The notes beneath the pieces were generated by a model. That model did not search any database, was not told where the DNA came from, and saw only the letters and a list, made by a program, of their open reading frames with translations. A DNA stretch of 64,000 nucleotides from contig CAVOTH010000001.1 in the NCBI GenBank assembly GCA_963699085.1, positions 207,677-271,676 on the forward strand. Reading direction: 5' to 3'. The DNA comes from Bog-756 sp963699085. Its GTDB lineage: Bacteria > Actinomycetota > Acidimicrobiia > Acidimicrobiales > RAAP-2. This document shows, piece after piece, positions 8,541-20,889 of the stretch. Positions within the stretch are counted from its first letter, which is position 1, and each line of letters starts with the position of its first letter. Made by a program: the position numbers and the translations under genes.

Positions 8541-11383
8541 CCGTCGTCGCTGGCTCTCGGAGCCGGCGCCAGGACCGGTGCCGTCACCTTCTTGGCCGCC
8601 TTCTTGGTGGCCGCTGCCTTCGTTCCCGGCAGCTTCTTGGCCGACGCCTTCTTCTTGGCCGGTGCCTTCTTCTTGGCCGCCTTCTTCTTGGACGGTGCCT
8701 TCTTCTTGGCCGGGCCGGCGGCGCGGCGCTCGGCGAGGAGCTCCGAGGCGCGCTCCACGGTCAGACCCTCCACCTCGTCGCCCACCCGCAGCGAGGCATT
8801 GGTCGTGCCATCGGTGACATAGGGACCGAAGCGCCCGTCCTTGACCACCATGGCCAGGCCGGAGGCGGGGTCGGGACCGAGCTCGCGCAACGGGCCCCGG
8901 GCGTTGCGTCCCCGGGGCTTGGGCTGGGCGAACAGGGCCACGGCATCGTCGACGGTGACGACCAGCAGCTGCTCCTCGGACTGCAGGCTGCGGCTGTCAC
9001 TGCCCTTTTTCAGGTAGGGCCCGAACTTGCCGTTGTAGGCCACGATCTCCTCGCCGGATTCCGGGTCACTCCCGACGACCCGGGGGATCCGCAGCAGCTC
9101 GATCGCCTGCTCGAACGTGAGGCTGGCTGGCGTCATCGTGGCGAACAGCGACGACGTGCGTGGCTTCGGACCGCCGTCAGCGATGTCGCCCAGTTGCACA
9201 TAGGGACCGAATCTGCCCGCCTTGACCTGCACCTCGAGCCCGGTCTCGGGATCGATTCCGAGGACCCGGTCCGACGACGGGGCGGCCAGCAGTTCCTCGG
9301 CCTTCTCGACGGTGATCTCGTCGGGCGCCAGGTCCTCGGGAATGGAGACGGTCTCATCCCCCTTCTTCAGGTAGGGGCCGTACTTTCCCGAGCGGGCCAC
9401 GATCTCCTGGCCATCCTCTGCCAGCCCGATGGGCACGGCGTTGACGGCACCGGCGTCGATGGCGTCGAGGTTCCGCTCCAGCTGATCGCGCAGACCTCCC
9501 GACCCGCCGGGGCCGAAGTAGAAGTCGCCCAGCCACCGGGCCATGTCCTGCTCACCGCCGGCGATCTCGTCGAGGTCGTCCTCCATGGAAGCGGTCAATC
9601 CGTAGTCGACCAGGTCGGCGAAGTGCTGCTCGAGCAGACCGACCACGCCGAACGCGGTCAGCGACGGCACCATGGCCGATCCCTTCTTCCACACGTAGCC
9701 CCGGTCGAGGATGGTCGAGACGATGCTGGCGTACGTCGAGGGCCGACCGACGCCGATATCTTCCAGGGCTTTGACCAACGACGCCTCGGTGTAGCGGGAG
9801 GGGGGCTGGGTGGTGTGGCCGCCCGGCTCGAGGCCGGACAGCGAAGCCGGGTCACCTTCAGCCATCGGCGGCAGGTGGACCTCGCGGTCGGCCAACTCGG
9901 CTTCGGGGTCGTCTTCTCCCTCGACGTAGGCGCGCTGGAATCCGGGGAATTCGATGACCGTGCCGGAGGCGCCGAACTCGACCGCCCGGGAGCCGGCTTC
10001 GGCCGTCGTCGTCCCCGTGAGACGAACCTGTGCGCTCGTCCCGGTGGCGTCGGCCATCTGGGAGGCGATCGTGCGCTTCCAGATGAGGTCGTAGAGACGG
10101 AACTCGTCGCCGGACAGCGACCGGGTGGCCTCATCGGGTGTCCGGAAGGTCTCACCGGCCGGGCGGATGGCCTCGTGGGCCTCCTGGGCGTTCTTGACCT
10201 TCTTGTTGTACTGACGCGGCGAGGCCGGGACGTACGCCGCTCCGTACATCGCCGTGGCCTGGGCCCGGGCCGCCGCCAGTGCCTGGTCCGAAAGCGTCGT
10301 CGAGTCGGTCCGCATGTAGGTGATCCAGCCCTCTTCGTAGAGGTGCTGAGCGACGGACATCGTCCGCTTCGAACTGAACCGGAGCTTCCGGCCGGCCTCC
10401 TGTTGGAGGGTGGAGGTGATGAACGGCGCCCTGGGCGACCGCCGGTAGGGCTTGTGGGTCATCGACGACACCGTCAGGGCGGCACCCTCGAGTCCCGCGA
10501 CCAGGGCTCGGGCCTCTTCCTCGTCCAGGACCAGGACACGATCCGGGGCACCCAGACGACCCGAGGCATCGAAGTCCTTGCCGGTGGCCAGCGGCTTGCC
10601 GTCGACGGACATCAGGCTGGTCGTGAAGGTGCGGGGAACGTCGGCCTCGGCGGCACGGGCGGCCTGGCCCTCGGCCGTCACCGTGGCGTCGATCCCCCAC
10701 CATCCGGCCGAGCGGAACGCCATGCGCTCGCGCTCCCGATCCACGACCATCCGGGTCGCCACACTCTGGACCCGCCCCGCCGAGCGCCCGTTGGTCTTAC
10801 GCCGCATCACGTCGGACAGCTTGAAGCCGTAGATGCGGTCGAAGATCCTTCGGGCCTCCTGGGCCTCGACCAGGTGCGGGTCGATGGTGCGGCACTCCTC
10901 GACCGCACGTTGAATGGCTTGACGGGTGATCTCGTGGAAGACCATCCGGGGGGTGTCCTCGGGGAGACCCAGGACCTGGCTCAGGTGCCAGGCGATGGAC
11001 TCCCCTTCGCGGTCCTCGTCCGTGGCCAGGTAGATCTCACCGGCATCGCGGGCCAATTTCTTGAGTTTGGTGACCTGAGCCTTCTTCTCGGGCGAGACGA
11101 TGTAGACGGGTTTGAATCCGTTGTCGACGTCCACCGCCAGGTCGGCCCAGGACTCCTGTTTGAAGGCCGCCGGGAGCTCCTTGCGGGTGGCGAGGTCCCG
11201 GATGTGGCCGATCGACGACTCCACCACGTAGTCGGGCCCGAGCAGGCCACCGATGGTCTTGGCCTTGGCCGGCGACTCGACGATCACCAGTTTGCGACTG
11301 CCTCGCCCGCCGCGGCGCGGCGGCGGGGCGCCGTCTTCGGCATCACTGTCGGTGGTCGTCTCTGTCAGGTCGGTAGGTGGCAT
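8537..11383 (-). CDS. topA: DNA topoisomerase I
   Basis: About 948 residues. The TOPRIM domain begins KLVIVESPAKAKTIGG near residue 30 with the acidic DEDREGESIAWH motif; the catalytic tyrosine lies in GWITYMRTDSTTLS. The C-terminal half has several repeats of the type GRFGPYVQLG / GKFGPYLKKG in place of zinc fingers, then a Lys/Ala-rich tail (repeats of AKKKAP), as in other actinobacterial TopA. The ATG at 11383 was preferred to a TTG four codons upstream. It relaxes negative supercoils and heads the operon with tmk and holB. Confidence 0.96.
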   Translation of the reverse strand: MPPTDLTETTTDSDAEDGAPPPRRGGRGSRKLVIVESPAKAKTIGGLLGPDYVVESSIGHIRDLATRKELPAAFKQESWADLAVDVDNGFKPVYIVSPEKKAQVTKLKKLARDAGEIYLATDEDREGESIAWHLSQVLGLPEDTPRMVFHEITRQAIQRAVEECRTIDPHLVEAQEARRIFDRIYGFKLSDVMRRKTNGRSAGRVQSVATRMVVDRERERMAFRSAGWWGIDATVTAEGQAARAAEADVPRTFTTSLMSVDGKPLATGKDFDASGRLGAPDRVLVLDEEEARALVAGLEGAALTVSSMTHKPYRRSPRAPFITSTLQQEAGRKLRFSSKRTMSVAQHLYEEGWITYMRTDSTTLSDQALAAARAQATAMYGAAYVPASPRQYNKKVKNAQEAHEAIRPAGETFRTPDEATRSLSGDEFRLYDLIWKRTIASQMADATGTSAQVRLTGTTTAEAGSRAVEFGASGTVIEFPGFQRAYVEGEDDPEAELADREVHLPPMAEGDPASLSGLEPGGHTTQPPSRYTEASLVKALEDIGVGRPSTYASIVSTILDRGYVWKKGSAMVPSLTAFGVVGLLEQHFADLVDYGLTASMEDDLDEIAGGEQDMARWLGDFYFGPGGSGGLRDQLERNLDAIDAGAVNAVPIGLAEDGQEIVARSGKYGPYLKKGDETVSIPEDLAPDEITVEKAEELLAAPSSDRVLGIDPETGLEVQVKAGRFGPYVQLGDIADGGPKPRTSSLFATMTPASLTFEQAIELLRIPRVVGSDPESGEEIVAYNGKFGPYLKKGSDSRSLQSEEQLLVVTVDDAVALFAQPKPRGRNARGPLRELGPDPASGLAMVVKDGRFGPYVTDGTTNASLRVGDEVEGLTVERASELLAERRAAGPAKKKAPSKKKAAKKKAPAKKKASAKKLPGTKAAATKKAAKKVTAPVLAPAPRASDDG

Positions 11384-11437
11384 CGCTGTGGGCAAGGGAT
11401 AACGGTCATCCAGGGCATTGTCAACCCCATGGAAGCG

Positions 11438-11463
11438 CCACCGGGGCCCTAGGGCCCCGGTGG
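11438..11463 (-). terminator. Perfect 26-base palindrome between hppA and topA
   Basis: CCACCGGGGCCCT pairs exactly with AGGGCCCCGGTGG. It lies 66 bases after the pyrophosphatase stop and before topA, so it most likely ends the pyrophosphatase transcript. No T-run follows, so termination strength is uncertain. Confidence 0.55.
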
Positions 11464-11528
11464 ACGTCGTTCCAGAGACTGGCTGGCGAGGCCCGGGGAG
11501 CCCTCATTCCCGGGGACTGCTCGGGGCC

Positions 11529-13901
<2,373 letters not shown>

Positions 13902-14122
13902 CGGTGTGGCTCCCTTCGGTGTGCTGCACGGTTACAAGCGATCACTGCCCGGCTCACTGCCGCGTCACGTCGCATACGGCGAGGGGCATGGACCCCCATA
14001 CGAAGTCACGGCCGGACGGCCGAGTGCCGGGGCTCGCCATGGGGCGCGCCATACCCGGCAATCGGGGAGAACATACCGACATCGGGGGTCAGGGGCAAGA
14101 AACGCACCCCTCACGCCTCGCC

Positions 14123-16604
14123 TCAGGTGGGTTCGACCGCCGCCTCGGGCCCGGCGATCAGCTCGTAATCGGGGTTGAGGATGGCCTGCCGGCGGGCCCA
14201 GTCCCCGACCATCCCCTCCACCACCAGGCGTGCGCCGGGCTGGATGCCCGGAATCCGACGACGGCCCTGGAACACCAGCAGGAGTGTCCCGCTGTCGTCG
14301 GAGAGTTGGCACTCGAGATTGGATGTTCCGGCACGGGGTTGGACCCGGACCGAGCGAACCCGGCCGGCCACCCTGACCCGCTGGCGCCACTGGACGTCCC
14401 CGATCGGGATGGTCCCCCGGGCCCGCTCGCCGAACGCCTGGCGGTGGGAGAGGGCCCGCGCCGTCATCTCCCTGTCGGCAGCCCGGTCGGCGGCCCTGGC
14501 CCCGTGCGAGGAGGGGTTCGCCCCCTCGCTCTTGCGCCGCCAGTCGCGCCGATTCGACCACCAGCCGCCCTCGAGCTGGTAGGGCACCACCGTGGCGTTC
14601 ACATGTTCGAGGTGGCCTACGGCGGTGGCGATGTGCTCGGCCGTGTTGTCGTGGAGCACCCGGCTGAGGCCCGAGGCGAAGATCCGCCGGGGAAGGAGAA
14701 TGGTGAGTTCGGTCCTCCGGTCGGCCACCGTTTCGGCGGCCAGTTCGAGGGCGGCACGGGTGAGCCGACGGTCCTCGCACTCCTGGATGTCGAGGGGAAG
14801 ATCGGACAGGCCGAGTCGGCGCCACTCCTCCTCGAGTTCGTCGGACTCGATCGGGTCCAGGGCGAAATGGACAGCGCGGCAGTTCGTCGGGGTGCAGCGT
14901 GCGCGCGTACTGCAGCGCTCGGGCGGTGGCCATGTCGAGGCGGTCGACGAGCACCACCACGGCGTGCCGGCTGAGAACCGGGGCTTCGGCCGCCTCGGAC
15001 GCCCCCTCTTCCAGCTGGATCTCCTCGCTCATGTACTGGCGGTGGAGGCGGATCAGGCCCAGGTACATGACCGGCCCGACGATGACGACGACCCAGGCAC
15101 CCTCGGTGAACTTCACGGTGGCGAAGATGAGGACGATGAGTGCGGTCAGGAAGGCGGAGATGGCGTTGATGACGACGCCCAACTTCCATCGCCTGCCCTT
15201 CTGGACGATGTGGTGCTTGATCATCCCCGAGCCGGCCATGGCGAAACCGGTGAACACGCCGATGGCATAGAGGGCGACCAGACTGGACAGCTGGGCTCCG
15301 GTGGCGACGATCAGCAGCACCGCCACGATGGTGAGCACGATGATCCCGTTGGAGAAGGCCAAACGGTGCCCGCGCCGGGTCAGCTGTTTGGGCAGGTACT
15401 TGTCCTCGGCCACGAAGCTGGCCAGGAACGGGAACCCGTTGAAACTGGTGTTGCCACCGGTGTAGAGGATGAGCATGGTCGCCAGTTGCACGACGTAGAA
15501 GATCACCTTGCCGACGGGGCCGGTGCCCACGACGTACTGCACCTCCTGGGACACCACCGACGGCGACCCCGAGATGTAGGGCACCGCATGGGTCCAGTGG
15601 GCGATCAGGGTGACCCCGAGCACCAGGAAGGCCAGGAGGCTCGACATGACCACTAGGGTCTGGCGGGCGTTGCGGCTGGTCGGCTCGCGGAAGGCACCGA
15701 CCCCGTTGGAGATGGCCTCGAGGCCGGTCAGTGACGAACCACCGTTGGCGAACGCCCGCAGGATGATGATGAAGGTGGCGCCGTAGAGGATGCCGGACCC
15801 GGGGTGGCCGATGGCGACAGTGGGGTTGGCCGCGTCGTAGGCGGGGATGGCGTGGACGTGGAGGGTGCCACTGAATTCGCGGATGTAACCGGCGACCACG
15901 ATCAGACCGAGGCTGACGATGAAGAAGTAGGTCGGGAAGGCGAAGATCTTTCCGGCTTCCCGGATGCCACGGAGGTTTCCGTACAAGAGCAGCCCGATCA
16001 CGGCCAGTGTGATGGCCACCGTGTACGGCCGGAAGCTGGGCACGGCGCTGGTGAGGGCGGCGGTGCCGGCCGCCGTCTGCACCGCCACCGTCACCGTGTA
16101 GTCGATCAGCAGGGCCACGGCGGCGATCTGGGCCACCTTGGGCCCGAAGTTCTCACGGGCGACCACGTAGGCGCCGCCCGCCTTGGTGTAGAAGGCGATG
16201 ACATCGAGATAGGAGAGGGTGACGAAGAACAGCACCCCGAGAATGGCCATGGTCACCGGCACCACGAGGATGAACCCGGCGAGCCCGATGAACGGGATCA
16301 GCTGGGTGAGCATCTCCTCGGTCCCGTATGCGGACGACGAGATGCAGTCCGGGGCGAGCACACCCAGGGCCGATGGACGGCCCAGGCGTTCGTCCCCCAG
16401 CTTCTCGTTGACCGTCGGTGGGCCGAGCAGGACGTTCTTCAGCCGATACCGGAGGGATTCAGGGAGGTCGATCTTGACGATTTCCGCGGCCGACGGTCGG
16501 GGCGGCGGGCTGGTGTGGGGCCGAGGGGCGGCCCCGTCTGATTCGCCGGGTCCGGCTCCCGGGTCCGCGACGGGATCGCCCTCCGCGGTCACCTTGGGCT
16601 CCAT
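14123..16604 (-). CDS. APC-family amino-acid permease fused to an OB-fold domain (one frameshift)
   Basis: The 826-residue reconstructed protein has a basic cytosolic N-terminus, then about 12 membrane helices of the APC superfamily (GVLAPDCISSSAYGTEEML, ANGGSSLTGLEAISNG). A soluble domain follows, ending VVPYQLEGGWWSNRRDW as in actinobacterial homologues. The same frame then continues into an OB-fold (RVRVAGRVRSVRV ... RRIPGIQPGARLVVEG) that is normally a separate neighbouring gene. An extra base near 14880 (GAACTGCCGCGCTG on the minus strand) breaks the frame; removing it restores the conserved reading. A separate OB-fold start at 14467 is possible but has a ribosome site abutting the codon. 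Confidence 0.8.
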
Positions 16605-16727
16605 GCCCTCATTAGAGCATGCCCGGTCACCCGGGCCGCCACTGTCGGTCCCGGATTGGCGGCTTGGTGCGAACGTGGGTTCGGACTCTCGAGCCGTGAG
16701 TTGTGTCGGGGTTCCGATACGTGTTGC

Positions 16728-17414
16728 ATGGTGCCCGTGCACATCATCATCGTCGGCTGTGGCCGGGTCGGCTCCGGCTTGGGCGTCGAACTCACCCAAC
16801 ATGGTCACTCGGTCTCCATCATCGACCGCAATCCGAAAGCATTCCGACGGCTGCCGACGGACTGGGCGGGAAACACCATCGTGGGCTCCGGATTCGACAG
16901 GGATGACCTCGAGGAGGCCCGGGCCCACGACGCCACAGCGCTCGCCGCAGTCACCAGTGGCGACAATTCGAACATCCTGACAGCACGGATCGCCCGGGAG
17001 ACCTACGCCATCCCCAATGTGGTGGCCCGGATCTACGACCCCCGTCGGGCCCAGATCTACCTGCGACTCGGCATCTCCACCGTCGCCACGGTGTCGTGGA
17101 CGATCGACCAGGTCCGCCACAGGCTGCTCCCCAACGACCTGGAGAGCGAGTGGTCGGACCCGACCGGTTCGATCTCGCTGATCGAGCGCCACCTGCCGGA
17201 ACGGTGGGCGGGAAAGCGGCTGGCCGACCTGTCGATCGCCGGCGAGGTCACGCTGGTGGCGGTCACCCGGGCCGGGGTGGTCCGGCTCGACTTCGCCGAC
17301 CTGGTCGGCCAGGACGGTGACGTCCTCCATCTCATGGCCACGGGCGGAGCCATCGCCCGCTTCCAGGAACGGCTGATCGGCACGGCGGCCACCACCCATG
17401 GAGGGGACGCATGA
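16728..17414 (+). CDS. TrkA-type NAD-binding K+ uptake regulator (first of pair)
   Basis: About 228 residues with an RCK/TrkA-N Rossmann fold (HIIIVGCGRVGSGLGVEL, then the acidic IIDRNPKAF at the end of the second strand) and a C-terminal TrkA-C domain (ERWAGKRLADLSIAGEVTLVAVTRAG). These subunits gate Trk/Ktr or related cation channels in response to NAD(H) or ATP. The ATG at 16728 gives the usual short N-terminus. It runs divergently from the permease gene and overlaps the second TrkA gene by ATGA, a conserved actinobacterial neighbourhood. Confidence 0.9.
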   Translation: MVPVHIIIVGCGRVGSGLGVELTQHGHSVSIIDRNPKAFRRLPTDWAGNTIVGSGFDRDDLEEARAHDATALAAVTSGDNSNILTARIARETYAIPNVVARIYDPRRAQIYLRLGISTVATVSWTIDQVRHRLLPNDLESEWSDPTGSISLIERHLPERWAGKRLADLSIAGEVTLVAVTRAGVVRLDFADLVGQDGDVLHLMATGGAIARFQERLIGTAATTHGGDA

Positions 17415-18073
17415 AGGTGGCCATCGCCGGGGCGGGCAGCGTCGGGACGGCAATCGCCGGCGATCTCCACGCCGCCGGTCACGAGGTACTGCTCATCGAA
17501 CAGGATCCCGACGTCGTCGCCCGCCAGCGCGACGAACTGGACGTGACCTGGGTGGTGGCCGACGCATGCGAGGTGGCGTCGCTCGACGCTGCCGGGCTGG
17601 CCACCGTGGATGTCGTCGTGGCCGCGACCGGCGATGACGAGGACAATCTGGTCGTCTCGCTACTCGCCAAACAGGAATTCGCCGTGCCTCGTGTGGTGGC
17701 CAGGGTCAACCATCCGAAGAACCAGTGGTTGTTCACCGAGACGTGGGGCGTCGATGTCTCGGTGTCGACCCCCCAGCTGTTGACCGCGTTGGTGGAGGAG
17801 GCGGTCTCGGTGGGAAGCCTGGTGCGGCTCCTGCAATTCGAGGGCGGCAACGCCCACCTGGTCGAGGTGACCCTGGCCGAGGACTCGCCGGCCGCCGGGG
17901 TATCGGTCGTCGACCTCGGCGTACCGCGGGATGCCACCATCGTCGCCGTGGTGCGCGCCGACCACCTCATCGTGCCACGGGGCGACACCCGGCTGGCCGC
18001 CGGAGACGAGGTGCTGGTGCTGATCACGGCCAATGCCGAGGACGAGGTGCAGCGCCTGCTGGTCGGGCCCTGA
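17411..18073 (+). CDS. TrkA-type NAD-binding K+ uptake regulator (second of pair)
   Basis: A 220-residue RCK protein: VAIAGAGSVGTAIAGDL dinucleotide motif, LLIEQDPDVVARQ acidic strand end, and a TrkA-C domain with LVEVTLAEDSPAAGVSVVDLG and ending in TANAEDEVQRLL. It overlaps the previous gene by 4 bases, so the pair probably forms a hetero-oligomeric ring. No channel subunit is encoded nearby; the divergent APC permease is the only transporter in the neighbourhood and may be the regulated partner, which is inference. Confidence 0.9.
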   Translation: MKVAIAGAGSVGTAIAGDLHAAGHEVLLIEQDPDVVARQRDELDVTWVVADACEVASLDAAGLATVDVVVAATGDDEDNLVVSLLAKQEFAVPRVVARVNHPKNQWLFTETWGVDVSVSTPQLLTALVEEAVSVGSLVRLLQFEGGNAHLVEVTLAEDSPAAGVSVVDLGVPRDATIVAVVRADHLIVPRGDTRLAAGDEVLVLITANAEDEVQRLLVGP

Positions 18074-18078
18074 ACACG

Positions 18079-18867
18079 ATGCGGGCCGCCTTCTTCGATC
18101 TGGACAAGACGGTCATCGCCAAGGCGTCCATCGCCGCATTCGGACGACCCTTCTATCGGGGTGGGCTGATCAACCGCCGGCTCATCGTGCGGTCGATCGT
18201 GTCGCAGATCATCTACCTCCACCTGGGTGCCAGCGAGCAGAAGCTGGCCCGGGTGCGTGAGTCCATGTTGGCCCTCACCAAGGGATGGGACCGGGAGCAG
18301 ATCCGCGAGATCGTGCGCGAGGCACTCGAGGAGACCGTCGAGCCGATCATCTACGCCGAGGCGCTGGATCTGATCGAGGCGCACCGGGCGGCAGGGCACA
18401 AGGTCTATCTGGTGTCGGCGTCGCCCGAGGAGATCGTCGAGCCCCTGGCCGAGCATTTGGGCGTCGACGGATGCATCGCCACCCGGGCCGTGGTGGACGA
18501 CGAAGGACGGTACGCGGGGGAGATGGAGTTCTACGCCTACGGACCGTTCAAGGCCGAGGCCATGCGGGCACTCGCCGTCACCGAAGATCTCGACCTGGCC
18601 GAATCGTCGGCCTACTCGGACTCCTACACCGACCTGCCCATGCTCGAGGCGGTCGGCCACCCGGTGGCAGTGAACCCTGACCGGGTCCTGGCCAAGGTGG
18701 CCCGCGAGCGCGAGTGGGAGGTCATGCAGTTCACCAAGCCGGTCCGTCTGCGCGACCGGGTGAGCGTTCCGAGCCTGCCAGCGACCGCCACGGCGGCCGG
18801 CGTCACCGCGGCAGCGACTGTTGGCGCACTGCTGGTGTGGCGGATGGCCCGACGTCCGCGCTTGTGA
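18079..18867 (+). CDS. HAD-IB family phosphatase
   Basis: A 262-residue haloacid-dehalogenase hydrolase. Motif I is FFDLDKTVI at the N-terminus, motif II lies in YLVSASPEEIVEPLA, and motif III/IV is SDSYTDLPMLEAVGHPVAVNPD. It ends with a single hydrophobic segment (about residues 232-255) and a basic tail, suggesting membrane anchoring. The subfamily includes SerB- and CicA-like enzymes acting on small phosphomonoesters; the substrate here is unknown. It starts 5 bases after the second TrkA stop and is probably in that operon. Confidence 0.86.
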   Translation: MRAAFFDLDKTVIAKASIAAFGRPFYRGGLINRRLIVRSIVSQIIYLHLGASEQKLARVRESMLALTKGWDREQIREIVREALEETVEPIIYAEALDLIEAHRAAGHKVYLVSASPEEIVEPLAEHLGVDGCIATRAVVDDEGRYAGEMEFYAYGPFKAEAMRALAVTEDLDLAESSAYSDSYTDLPMLEAVGHPVAVNPDRVLAKVAREREWEVMQFTKPVRLRDRVSVPSLPATATAAGVTAAATVGALLVWRMARRPRL

Positions 18868-18908
18868 GCGGCTGCGCTATCGAGGCGTCGCGCGCGTGCC
18901 TACGGCCA

Positions 18909-18930
18909 GCCCGACCCCTCGGGGTCGGGC
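18909..18930 (+). terminator. 10-bp stem terminator after the TrkA/HAD operon
   Basis: GCCCGACCCC-TC-GGGGTCGGGC forms a perfect 10-bp stem 42 bases after the HAD stop. Only a CT-rich tail follows. It separates this operon from the convergent small-peptide gene. Confidence 0.65.
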
Positions 18931-18962
18931 CTCCTACCTCACGGAGATAGCGAGTGGGTCGG

Positions 18963-19037
18963 TCAGGCCGAGCGAAGCCGCTGGGCGGCGACGACACCGA
19001 GGGCGACGATGACGATGAGGATGAGAAGCTTCTTCAT
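18963..19037 (-). CDS. 24-residue membrane micropeptide
   Basis: The peptide begins MKKLLILIVIVALGVV, then AAQRLRSA: two lysines, a 14-residue hydrophobic helix and a basic tail, so a single-pass inner-membrane peptide is likely. Similar MKKLL-start micropeptides (for example DLW-39-like) are known in actinobacteria, but I cannot assign it to a family. A TATGAT hexamer seven bases before the ATG, and no ribosome site, indicate a dedicated leaderless transcript, which argues that it is a real gene. Confidence 0.6.
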   Translation of the reverse strand: MKKLLILIVIVALGVVAAQRLRSA

Positions 19038-19044
19038 GGGGGAG

Positions 19045-19050
19045 ATCATA
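19045..19050 (-). promoter_or_regulatory. -10 hexamer TATGAT for the micropeptide
   Basis: TATGAT differs from TATAAT at one position and ends seven bases before the ATG. It lies between the sigma gene and the micropeptide, so the peptide has its own promoter. Confidence 0.6.
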
Positions 19051-19115
19051 ACCACTCCCCCCAGGCCGCGATCCAGTCCCTGAGTCACCGGGGCGACGGG
19101 CCCGGACCGACTGGA

Positions 19116-20071
19116 CTAGACGGTCAGGAGATCGCGGGCGCCGGTGTCCGAGGACGGATGACGCAACTTCGACATGGCACGGGCCTCGATCTGGCGGATC
19201 CGCTCGCGGGTCAGGTTGAAGTGCTCTCCGACCTCCTCGAGTGTCCGGGGCTCGCCCCGGTCGAGTCCGAACCGCAACCGGAGGATCTCGCGCTCGCGCT
19301 CATCGAGCGGCGACAGCAGGCGGCCGATCTCCTCGGGGAGCAGCGAAACGGCAGCGACCTCGAAGGGGACTCCGCCGAGCGATCTTCGACGACGTCACCG
19401 AGCTCGGCGTCCCCGTCCTCGCGGAGTGGCTCGGACAGCGAGAGTGGCTCGGCCCGGAATCGGAGGGCCTCGACCAGCTTGTCTTCGGGCATCTCGACTT
19501 CGGCGCCGAGTTCGGCCAAGGTGGCCGGCCGGCCGTACTTCAGCTCCAGTCGGGCCTGGGCCTTCTGCACCCGGGCGAGGGTGTCGCCGGCGTGCACGGG
19601 GAGCCGGATGGTCCGGCCGGTGTTGGCGATGCCCCGGGTGATGGCCTGGCGGATCCACCACGTGGCATATGTCGAGAACTTGAAGCCCTTGCGCCAGTCG
19701 AACTTCTCGACGGCGTGCATGAGCCCGAGATTCCCCTCCTGGATAAGGTCCAGCAGGGGGAGGCCGGAGGCCTGGTACTTCTTGGCGATCGAGACGACCA
19801 GGCGGAGGTTCGACTGGACGAAGGTCTGCTGGGCCGATTCACCCTGGAGGACGGTGCGCCGCAGTTCGCGCTTCTTCGCCGGGGTCAGACCCTTCGGCGC
19901 AGACTGCATCTGGGCGTCGGCCTCGCGGCCGGCTTCGATAGCCTGGGCCAGGCGGACCTCATCATCCTTGGTCAGCAAAGGGTACTGACCGATATCGGTC
20001 AGATACAGACGTACGAGGTCCTCGTCGTCCCGCTCGAGCCGCTCCTTTGCCAAATTCACCAGGTCCTTCAT
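19116..20071 (-). CDS. RNA polymerase sigma factor, RpoD/SigA-HrdB type (one frameshift)
   Basis: The restored protein is 318 residues: region 1.2 (DLVRLYLTDIGQYPLLT), region 2 (FVQSNLRLVVSIAKKYQ, LDLIQEGNLGLMHAVEKFDW, YATWWIRQAITRGI), region 3, and region 4 with REREILRLRFGLDRGEPRTL and the LTRERIRQIEARAMSKLR recognition helix. The frame is broken at a run of four G (19365-19368, plus strand) just before region 4.1; adding one G restores the conserved sequence to the stop at 19116. It lacks a long acidic N-terminus. It may be the principal sigma factor or a group-2 paralogue such as SigB. Confidence 0.9.
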
Positions 20072-20259
20072 CTTCCCACTTGCATGGGGGACGCTCCATC
20101 AGGCGGACGGGTCCCCTCAGCAGAGAGGTACACCATGGCCAACGGAGCGAAATCGGGCGCAACGATCGCTGCAAGAGCAGTTTACCGGACGCGTCAACCC
20201 CTTCGAACGTCACCCCTGGTCAGGGCATTCGGATCCGGTGGTTGACGACCGTCGACCCG

Positions 20260-20889
20260 TCAGTCGGTCGGGACCCAGTCCGGCAGGTCGACGAGCCCCG
20301 AGTGCGCCCCACCGTTGACTGCCACCGACTCGAGGCGCTGCTGGAAATCGTAGACGGCGGCGACGTCGTGGGGCCGGGTGACCAGGCGTTGGATCAGCCG
20401 CTCACCAGCCAGCCAGTCCTCGATCTCGTCGCGCAGCACGAGCCGGAGGGCGCGCCGGAGCGGACCGTCGGCCACGGTCGTCACGACACGGAGATGGCGC
20501 GTGTAGGAGGTCACGAGTCGAGGGAGCACGACCCGGTAGAGACCGGCCAGGCGGGGTAGCGCACCGGCACGCGGGGCGACCTCCCGGTCGGCCGGCAGCC
20601 ACGTCGACCCCGGTCCTTCGGCCACGGGCTCGATCCCGTCGAGCGCGGCGAACAGCGCCCCGGTCGCCGGCGACGGCCGGGTCAGACCGTCGGGGTCCAC
20701 CCCGGCCAGCACCGGGAGACGATCACCCCACAACTCGGCGTGCCAGGCGTGGCGCATGCTCTGCGCGTCCAGGTGGACCTGCACACCGGCGACAGGCATG
20801 TCGCCGACCCAGGCACCGAGCCGGGCGAAGAGGGTGGCCTCGATCCAGCGGTACTCCCCCACGATTGCCGCCGTCCGGCCGAGCGTCAT
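20260..20889 (-). CDS. Conserved hypothetical protein, possibly ferritin-like helical fold
   Basis: 209 residues, predicted mostly helical and soluble, beginning MTLGRTAAIVGEYRWIEATLF. Possible metal-ligand patterns include EATLF early, HAWHAELWGDRLP near residue 55, and LVTSYTRHL ... VLRDEIEDW later, which together hint at a ferritin-like bundle; this is weak. It overlaps the nadE stop by ATGA, and that overlap is why the ATG at 20889 was preferred to one 87 bases upstream. No function is proposed. Confidence 0.6.
   Translation of the reverse strand: MTLGRTAAIVGEYRWIEATLFARLGAWVGDMPVAGVQVHLDAQSMRHAWHAELWGDRLPVLAGVDPDGLTRPSPATGALFAALDGIEPVAEGPGSTWLPADREVAPRAGALPRLAGLYRVVLPRLVTSYTRHLRVVTTVADGPLRRALRLVLRDEIEDWLAGERLIQRLVTRPHDVAAVYDFQQRLESVAVNGGAHSGLVDLPDWVPTD

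Noticed and set aside
8435..11452. A 1005-codon open frame on the plus strand opposite topA
   Set aside because: It is the antisense shadow of a strongly conserved topoisomerase; high GC leaves complementary frames open and it has no recognisable domain.
14465..14467. Separate start for an independent OB-fold gene
   Set aside because: The GGGAG stretch abuts the ATG with no spacer and the frame is continuous with the permease, so fusion was preferred; not fully excluded.
14881..17453. Extension of the permease frame upstream of 16604
   Set aside because: The upstream part is antisense to the TrkA gene; the conserved protein begins at the ATG at 16604.
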